Assembly: GCA_021443285.1 (NCBI GenBank)
Contig: JABUUG010000052.1
Span: forward strand, 1,697 to 9,232
Direction: 5' to 3'
DNA length: 7,536 nt
Source of the DNA: Bacteroidaceae bacterium
GTDB lineage: Bacteria > Bacteroidota > Bacteroidia > Bacteroidales > Bacteroidaceae
Numbering within the stretch: the stretch's first letter is position 1; each line of letters starts with the position of its first letter. A program made the translations under genes and the position numbers. The notes beneath the pieces are model-generated. The model did not search any database and had not been told where the DNA came from. It was given only the letters and a program-made list of their open reading frames with translations. Below are positions 1 to 5,600 of this stretch, piece after piece.

Positions 1-58
1 CACGGATTGCTCCACTGGTGTTTGAGACCAGCGCGTCTACCGATTCCGCCATCTGGGC
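1..58 (-). tRNA. tRNA-Leu (anticodon CAA), 3' part cut off by window start
   Basis: Read on the minus strand from position 58, the sequence begins GCCCAGA-TG, a 7-nt acceptor strand followed by T8-G9. A D arm follows with a 3-bp GCG/CGC stem and GGTAGA in its loop. The anticodon arm has stem CTGGT/ACCAG and loop CTCAAAC, so the anticodon is CAA (plus-strand positions 22-24) and reads UUG leucine codons. After it comes the start of a long variable arm with a GGA/TCC stem, as expected of class II tRNAs such as tRNA-Leu. The T arm, the 3' acceptor strand and any encoded CCA lie outside the window. The gene diverges from the RhuM gene to its right. Identity rests on direct reading of the folded arms. 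Confidence 0.93.
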
Positions 59-87
59 AAACTGATTGTCTAACAAACGCCTTTTCT

Positions 88-136
88 TGGCAGTAACACT
101 GGCAGTAACACGTTTTTGGGGGTAAGCAGTAACGTG
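88..136. repeat. Short 12-bp-based repeat in the presumed tRNA leader
   Basis: TGGCAGTAACAC occurs twice in perfect tandem (88-99 and 100-111). A third copy of the core GCAGTAAC lies at 126-133, giving core starts at 90, 102 and 126, that is multiples of 12 bp. The second and third copies are each followed by a T-rich stretch ending in TTTTGG, so a 24-bp higher-order unit is also visible. It lies between the tRNA-Leu 5' end and the minus-strand promoter candidate, so it would be transcribed as part of the pre-tRNA leader if that promoter is used. Function is unknown; replication slippage is the simplest origin. Confidence 0.6.
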
Positions 137-181
137 CTTTTGGTTAGTTGTGAAACGTGGTGTTCATACCTTAAAAGCGGT

Positions 182-190
182 GCAAAAGTA
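182..190 (-). promoter_or_regulatory. Candidate Bacteroidetes -7 element for tRNA-Leu
   Basis: On the minus strand this reads TACTTTTGC, matching the Bacteroidetes -7 consensus TAnnTTTG, followed by ACCGC. It points at the tRNA-Leu gene and would give a leader of somewhat over 100 nt. A good -33 TTTG is not present 19-21 bp upstream; there is only a T run. The match is therefore half of a full promoter. Confidence 0.5.
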
Positions 191-249
191 TGTAGAAAAA
201 TCATAAAAAAAGTTATATGTTCGGGAAAATCTTGTTTTTCGTTAAAACA

Positions 250-283
250 TTTGGGGAAATTGATATAAGTTATATATCTTTGC
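250..283 (+). promoter_or_regulatory. Bacteroidetes-type promoter for the RhuM gene
   Basis: A -33 TTTG at 250-253 is followed after 21 bp by TATCTTTGC at 275-283, a full match to the TAnnTTTG -7 element. This element and its spacing match the known promoters of the Bacteroides primary sigma factor. Transcription should begin near 288-291, giving a very short leader that contains AAGGAGG (293-299) and then the RhuM reading frame. The segment around it (about 181-285) is very AT-rich. Confidence 0.7.
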
Positions 284-318
284 AGCATAGATAAGGAGGA
301 TGTTGACATATTCATTTT

Positions 319-1335
319 GTGACACTCGAAATAAGAAATAGTATGGCAGAGTTTCTTACCTTTGTAGCAGAGGGTAAGGAGGATGGTGTTCAGGTGATGT
401 ATGCTGACGAAACGATATGGGCTACACAAGATGCTATTTCTGAATTGTTTGATAAGAGTCGAAGCACCATTGCAGAGCATCTTTTGAATATCTTCAATGA
501 CGGAGAACTGAAGAAGGATTCAGTTTGTCGGAAATTCCGACGAACTGCTTCTGATGGCAAGGAGTATAATACCCAATTCTATAATCTGGATGCAATAATA
601 TCGGTCGGCTATCGTTCTAATAGTATCCGTGCCACACAATTCCGCCAATGGTGCACACATGTATTGCGTCAGTTCGCTATCCGCGGTTACGTGATAGATA
701 GGAAGCGAATGGAGAACGGTTCGTTCATAGGTGAGGACTATTTCGAACATTTGCTTGCGGAAATCCGTGAGATTCGTCTCTCTGAGCGACGTTTCTACCA
801 AAAGTTGACGGATATATATGCCACATCTGTCGACTACAATAAGGATGCTCCTACAACGCGTTTGTTCTATCGTTGCATACAGAACAAGATGCATTATGCT
901 GTGCATCAACATACAGCCGCAGAACTTATCGTGGAGCGTGCTGATGCAGAGAAGGAGTATATGGGATTAACTACATGGGAGAATGCCCCTGATGGTAAGA
1001 TTGTGAAGACTGATGTGAGCATCGCGAAGAATTATCTGAAGGAGATGGAGTTGGAGGATATGGGCAGAATCGTTACGGCAGTTCTGGAGTTTGCTGAATC
1101 ACGTGCCAAGCGTCGCATTCCAATGACAATGGAGGATTGGGCAAAGCGTATTGATGCCTATCTGGCGAGCGATGACCGTCCGTTACTGAACGATGCCGGC
1201 AGCGTAAGCCATGATTGCGCTAAGGTATATGCCGAGACAGAGTTTGAGAAATACCGTATCTTACAAGACAGACTGTTTCAAAGCGATTTTGACAAACTTA
1301 ACGAAAAAGAAAATATGCCAGAGTTGCCTTTCTAA
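319..1335 (+). CDS. rhuM: RhuM-family protein (virulence RhuM family), function unknown
   Basis: The 338-residue protein has the features I know from the RhuM family, named after a gene of Salmonella pathogenicity island 3. Residues 29-64 look like a helix-turn-helix-type segment (DETIWATQDAISELFD..., then STIAEHL and FNDGEL). A conserved central block follows at 97-127 (GYRSNSIRATQFRQW, then GYVID). A helical C-terminal half holds AAEL (200-203), MGLTTW (215-220), IAKNYL (235-240) and MTMEDW (269-274). No signal peptide or membrane segment is seen, so it is probably cytoplasmic. DNA binding is an inference; no enzymatic activity is established for the family. The GTG start at 319 is preferred over ATG 343 because EIRNSMAEFL straddles the ATG and, from memory, Bacteroidetes homologues share the IRNSxAEFL stretch. 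An in-frame TGA at 304 limits upstream extension. The gene is roughly 40-50% GC in lines counted by hand, against 53-60% in tamB lines, hinting at acquisition. It sits alone beside a tRNA gene. Family assignment is secure, role is not. Confidence 0.88.
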   Translation: MTLEIRNSMAEFLTFVAEGKEDGVQVMYADETIWATQDAISELFDKSRSTIAEHLLNIFNDGELKKDSVCRKFRRTASDGKEYNTQFYNLDAIISVGYRSNSIRATQFRQWCTHVLRQFAIRGYVIDRKRMENGSFIGEDYFEHLLAEIREIRLSERRFYQKLTDIYATSVDYNKDAPTTRLFYRCIQNKMHYAVHQHTAAELIVERADAEKEYMGLTTWENAPDGKIVKTDVSIAKNYLKEMELEDMGRIVTAVLEFAESRAKRRIPMTMEDWAKRIDAYLASDDRPLLNDAGSVSHDCAKVYAETEFEKYRILQDRLFQSDFDKLNEKENMPELPF

Positions 1336-1426
1336 GCACTGCAACTACTGGCAGAATGAATATAAGCAAAAAGATACTGAACCCCAACCCCTCCATAACA
1401 TCAACATTAGGAGAAATCGGGTAACG

Positions 1427-1450
1427 ATGAAAATGAAAAAGACATCTTAA
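1427..1450 (+). other. Possible 7-codon leader peptide or gene remnant
   Basis: ATG at 1427 opens a frame M-K-M-K-K-T-S followed by TAA at 1448-1450. AGGAGA lies at 1409-1414, 12 nt upstream. The stop codon falls inside the left arm of the inverted repeat at 1440-1466. The lysine-rich start resembles the first residues of many exported proteins, so it could be the stub of a deleted gene, or chance. No promoter is seen, and the evidence for translation is weak. Confidence 0.2.
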
Positions 1451-1466
1451 AAATCTTAAGATGTTT
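1440..1466. terminator. AT-rich inverted repeat, possible terminator after rhuM
   Basis: ACATCTTAA (1442-1450) and TTAAGATGT (1456-1464) form a perfect 9-bp inverted repeat around a 5-nt loop AAATC. A G-U and an A-U pair can extend the stem to 11 bp. The right arm runs into TTTA and an AT-rich tract, and the left side is preceded by an A-rich tract, so it could end transcription in either direction. The stem is poor in GC for an intrinsic terminator, so a binding site or a deletion scar are alternatives. The remainder of the gap (1336-1506) shows no TAnnTTTG promoter match. Confidence 0.45.
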
Positions 1467-1506
1467 ACCTTATTATAACCACCAAACGCTATCCAACCTA
1501 TACAGC

Positions 1507-2613
1507 ATGGGAAACAACGATAGGAACTTTATTCTGATACTTGCAGGCGGTAAGGGCCGGAGACTGTGGCCCGTAAGCAACAGGCTTTTGCCCAAACAGT
1601 TTCTGGATTTCTTTTCGACAGGCAGGACCCAACTACAAACCACTTATGAGCGCGCCCTGCGCATTGTCCCACGGGAGAACATATTCATTTCCACCAACAA
1701 GACGTATGAGGATATTGTCAAGGAGCAGATACCCGATGCCATCACTGACAACATTCTTCTTGAGCCGATAGTGCGCAACACTGCGCCGAGTGTGGCATGG
1801 GCCACGTTCCGCATATACAACAATCCCGAACTGAACGGCGACGGCCGTCTGCTTGTCATCCCCTCAGACCAGGCTATCATTAATGAGGATGAGTATGTGG
1901 AGTCGGCGAATGCCATCTTCGACTATGCCGCTACCCACGACAAACTGGTGCTGGTGGGTGTGGTGCCCACGCGTCCCGAGCAGGGTTACGGCTATTTCCA
2001 GATGGACGGTGCTGCGCCTGGCGGCGGCGACCGGTTCTTCAATGCCAAGACGTTTGTGGAGAAGCCGTCGTTGGAGTATGCCCAGATGTTTCTGGAGACG
2101 GGCGAGTTCCTGTGGAATACGGGTATGGTGTGTGCCGATGCCCGCGTGTTCCGCACAGCTTTCATGAAGGTGTTCCCCTACGTGTTCCGCAGGATGGAGC
2201 GTCGGCATGAGTTCTATGCCTTGGAGCGCGAGCGCGAGTATGTCAGCGCAAAATACTCACAGCTGCCCAACACGTCCATAGAGAAGTCGCTCTTTGAGGA
2301 TTGCAGCAACCACGTGGTGATGAAGGCGAGCTTCGGGTGGGCAGACATCGGTTCGTGGCACTCCATCTACAGCCAGTATGCCGAGGAAGGCGTTGACAAT
2401 GTGGTGCTGAACTCGAAGGTGATGTTCGAGGACAGCCACGGCAATATAGTGAACCTGCCCGATGACCGTGTGGCGGTGATAGCCAACCTGAACGGCTATA
2501 TAGTAACGGAAAAGAACGGAGTGCTGATGATATGCAAGAAGGAGAACTCCTCTTCGCTGATAAAGAAATACCGCAATGAGGTAAGAATAATCTATGGAGA
2601 GGAGTATCTGTAG
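1507..2613 (+). CDS. manC: Mannose-1-phosphate guanylyltransferase (GDP-mannose pyrophosphorylase)
   Basis: This cytoplasmic enzyme makes GDP-mannose from mannose 1-phosphate and GTP, supplying mannose, fucose and related sugars for surface polysaccharides and glycoproteins. The 368-residue protein carries the nucleotidyltransferase signature LAGGKGRRLWPVS at 12-24 with PKQFL at 29-33, EPIVRNTAPS at 86-95, the metal-site loop PSDQ at 119-122, GYGYF at 160-164, the sugar-binding FVEKP at 183-187, FLWNTGM at 201-207, and GWADIGSW at 277-284. A short left-handed beta-helix tail follows. Length fits the short form of the family; the C-terminal cupin phosphomannose isomerase domain of the long (about 480-residue) bifunctional form is absent. 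One oddity is Q122 where the usual motif is PSDH. ATG at 1507 has no clear Shine-Dalgarno sequence, which is normal in Bacteroidetes, and it starts shortly before the signature, as the family requires. The tamB-like gene follows after 69 bp. Confidence 0.93.
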   Translation: MGNNDRNFILILAGGKGRRLWPVSNRLLPKQFLDFFSTGRTQLQTTYERALRIVPRENIFISTNKTYEDIVKEQIPDAITDNILLEPIVRNTAPSVAWATFRIYNNPELNGDGRLLVIPSDQAIINEDEYVESANAIFDYAATHDKLVLVGVVPTRPEQGYGYFQMDGAAPGGGDRFFNAKTFVEKPSLEYAQMFLETGEFLWNTGMVCADARVFRTAFMKVFPYVFRRMERRHEFYALEREREYVSAKYSQLPNTSIEKSLFEDCSNHVVMKASFGWADIGSWHSIYSQYAEEGVDNVVLNSKVMFEDSHGNIVNLPDDRVAVIANLNGYIVTEKNGVLMICKKENSSSLIKKYRNEVRIIYGEEYL

Positions 2614-2634
2614 GTAGCCTCTCCCTCCGGTTAT

Positions 2635-2658
2635 CCCCCTCCCCGCAAGGGAAGGGGG
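2635..2658. repeat. GC-rich hairpin between manC and tamB
   Basis: C5-T-CCC (2635-2643) pairs with GGG-A-A-G5 (2649-2658), forming nine base pairs with one bulged A (2652) around the loop CGCAA. No T tract follows (next bases TGCCTG), so it is not a typical intrinsic terminator. It lies 24 nt before the TTG start of the TamB-like gene, near enough to affect mRNA stability or translation initiation. C-rich and G-rich intergenic motifs of this kind recur, as far as I remember, in Prevotella genomes, so it may be a copy of a dispersed element. Confidence 0.5.
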
Positions 2659-2682
2659 TGCCTGTTATAGAGGAAGAAGTAT

Positions 2683-5600
2683 TTGAAGAAGACAGTCCGC
2701 GCAATATTGTTCATCATACTGCTGCCAATAGTGCTTGTCGCACTGTTGGCTGTTGCTGTCTATTGTCCGCCTGTGCAGAACTGGCTGGTGGGCAAGGCTG
2801 CGGCATACGCCTCAGAGGCGACGGGCATGCAGATAAGCATAGACAATGTGAGGCTGGCGTTTCCGCTCGACCTGAGGCTGGGCGGCGTGAAGGCGTTAAG
2901 ACCCGACACAACGGCCAGCGGCGAGGTGGTGCAGGACACGATAGCCGACATACACAGCCTGTATGTGGATGTGCAGCTGCTGCCGCTCTTCCGTGGGCAG
3001 GTGATGGTGGATGCCCTGGAGTTCGGCTATATGAAGATATGCACGTCAGACTTCATAGAGGCTGCGCGCATCAAGGGCAGCCTGAGGATGCTGAAGGCAG
3101 AGTCGCACGGCATAGACTTGCGGAACGAGACCCTGCGCCTCGACCTTGCGCAGATAGACGGAGCGGATGTGGATATCCTGCTCAACGACTCCGTGCCGGA
3201 AGACACGACAAAGACGGAGGTGTTCTGGAAGATACAGGCGGACATGGCAAGGATAAGCAATTCCAACGTCCGCGTCAGGTCGAAGGACATGGATGTTGCG
3301 GTGAAGGTCGGCGAACTGCAGGGAGAGACGGGACTGTTCGACCTCCACAAGAACGAATACCGCCTTGCGCACGCCCTGCTGAACGAGGCTGACGTAAGGT
3401 ATAACGACATTGTTGACATCACGGACGCGGCAGCCGTTGTTGACTCCATATATGTCTGTGCGCCAGACATATCCGCAAACATCGCCCATTTGGCGCTGAA
3501 GGAGAAGCGGGGCATAGAGGTGTGCGACCTCTACGGCAGGGTTCGTATGGACTCCACCTCACTGCACCTGAACGACCTGCGCCTTGAAACGAAGCACTCC
3601 CGGCTGACACTGGGCATGAACATGGAGATGAACGCCTTTGCCGACACGAACCCCGGCAAACTGCAACTCGCTTTCGACGGAACAATCGGCGGTCGCGACA
3701 TAGCCTGCTTCTCCGAATATCTGCCTAAAGGTATGGCAGACAAGCTGAAAGGCTGCCAGATAGAGCTGGGCGGCGCAATGAGGGGCAATATGCTTGCCGC
3801 CGACATCAGCCGCCTGAGTGTGGGAATTCCGGGGAAGATGCAGCTGAAGGCTAACGGGAGTGTGTCGAACATAACGGACATCAACCGTCTGCGCACCAAC
3901 CTCAACGCAGAACTACACTGCCCGAACACCGACTTCCTCACGCAGTTTATCGATCCGAAACTGCTTGCCGGCACAGGCATACGTATGCCCAAGGGTATGC
4001 CGCTCACTGCTAGCGTGAAGGTGAGCGGAGGCATGAAGGACATGGCTTTCGAGAACCTCCGGCTGAGCATTCCCGGCAGCATGGACATGACGATGAAGGG
4101 GAAGGTAAGCCTTGCAGCCTTCAGCCTCAATTCTTCCGACATAAACCTCGCCATCGACGCCCCGAACATCGACGCCCTTCTCTCCTGCATCGACCCGCAG
4201 CTGCTTGCCGGCGCAGGCGTAACGCTGCCCAAGGGCATAGGGCTGAAAGGCACTGCGGGGCTGAAGGGCGGCTACATAGTGTTCGACCTCACGGCAAGCG
4301 AGGGTGGGGGATATGTAGTGCTGAAGGGCAGGCTCAACCCCGACACTAAGCACTACGACGTGAATGCAGAGACCCACCGCTTCGCCGTAAACCACTTCAT
4401 GCCATCGCTGGGCATAGGCACTGTGGATGCCACCGCATCGGCTGCGGGCAAGGGCTACGACCCGTTCAATGTGCAGACGCAGATTGCGGCGAAGGCGAAG
4501 GTCGGGGCATTGCAGTATGGCAGCTATCATCTGACTGACGTTCAGCTCGATGCGCTGATAGCCAACGGACGGACAAAGGCGTCTTTGGACAGCCGCAACA
4601 CGTATCTCAATGGGGAGATTGTACTGAATGCGCTCAATTCCGATCGCATCCTCAAGGGAACGATGAGCGGCGATATAGGACGGATAAACCTCTACAATCT
4701 CGGCGTTACGAAAGTTCCGCTAAGCCTCGGCATGTGCTCCCACCTCGACTTCAACTGCGACTTCGGCGAGAACGTGTATCTCAGCGGCAATATCAGCGAC
4801 ATAACCATTGCCGATACCGTCAGGACATTCCATCCCGACGACATAACCCTCGACATCTTCTCATCCGCCGACACCACCCATGCCGTAGTGGATTGCGGCG
4901 ACTTCTATGCCAGCCTGAACGCACATGGCAGCTACAAGCATCTGATAAAGAAAGGCACTGCGCTGGCGGACATCGTAATGGACGACCTCAGCAAGCACGA
5001 GATAAACCTCCCGAACCTGTGGAACGAGCTGCCGTTAGTCTCCTTCCGTCTGAAGACCGGAGCGGAGAACCCCTTGAGCAGATTCCTGAAATTCCACGGC
5101 ATAAAGTTTGACGTCGCCGATATAGACCTGCAATCCACCCCCGTGCACGGCGTCAACGGCGACATAAGCCTCTACGGTGTGGTGGCAGACTCCATACAGC
5201 TGGACACCATCAGGATGAAGATAGACAGCGACGAGGATAACTGCGTGTTCTCTGGTCAGGTGCGCAACAACAAGAATAATCCGCAGTTTGTGTTCAACGC
5301 CCTTCTTGACGGAAAGATAATGGAGCATGGACTGGAGGCATACGTTACCGTGAAAGACCGCCACGACCGTGTGGGTCTGCGCATAGGGGCAGACGCAGAG
5401 GTGGAGGATAACAGGCTGAACATGCACATACTCGACGACAAGGGCATAGTCATCGGCTATGAGGACTTCACCGTGAACAGCGACAACCACGTGTCGTTCG
5501 CCAAGCGCAACCGCGTGTCGGCAGATTTGCGACTGCGTTCGGTTACGGGCAAGGGTATCGGCATATACTCAAACGACGACAGCCCCGATGTGCTGCAGGA

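Noticed and set aside
88..136. CRISPR array or integration-site repeats
   Set aside because: The repeat core is only 8-12 bp, spacers are absent or of one unit length, and no cas or integrase gene is present in the window.
70..912. Minus-strand open frames opposite the intergenic region and rhuM (70-480 and 520-912)
   Set aside because: They run antisense to a clear RhuM gene, have no recognisable domains, and the first crosses both promoter candidates.
319..1335. Fic-domain or toxin-antitoxin assignment for the RhuM gene
   Set aside because: No HPFxxGNG Fic motif is present and no small partner gene flanks it, so only the RhuM family name is supported.
2683..2769. Possible lipoprotein signal in the TamB-like protein (Cys28 after the hydrophobic segment)
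   Set aside because: The residues before the cysteine are A-V-Y; tyrosine at -1 does not fit a lipobox. An uncleaved signal anchor fits the family better.
2658..3392. Plus-strand open frame of 244 codons overlapping the start of the TamB-like gene
   Set aside because: It is out of frame with the recognisable TamB N terminus and is rich in G, R and H with no family features. The TTG-started frame has a membrane anchor and continues for 1618 codons.
3531..4253. Minus-strand open frame of 240 codons, with others at 3027-3515, 3913-4530 and 5881-6597
   Set aside because: All lie antisense within the intact TamB-like frame. Their sequences are low-complexity or composition-driven, with no recognisable domain, and long antisense frames are common opposite GC-biased genes.
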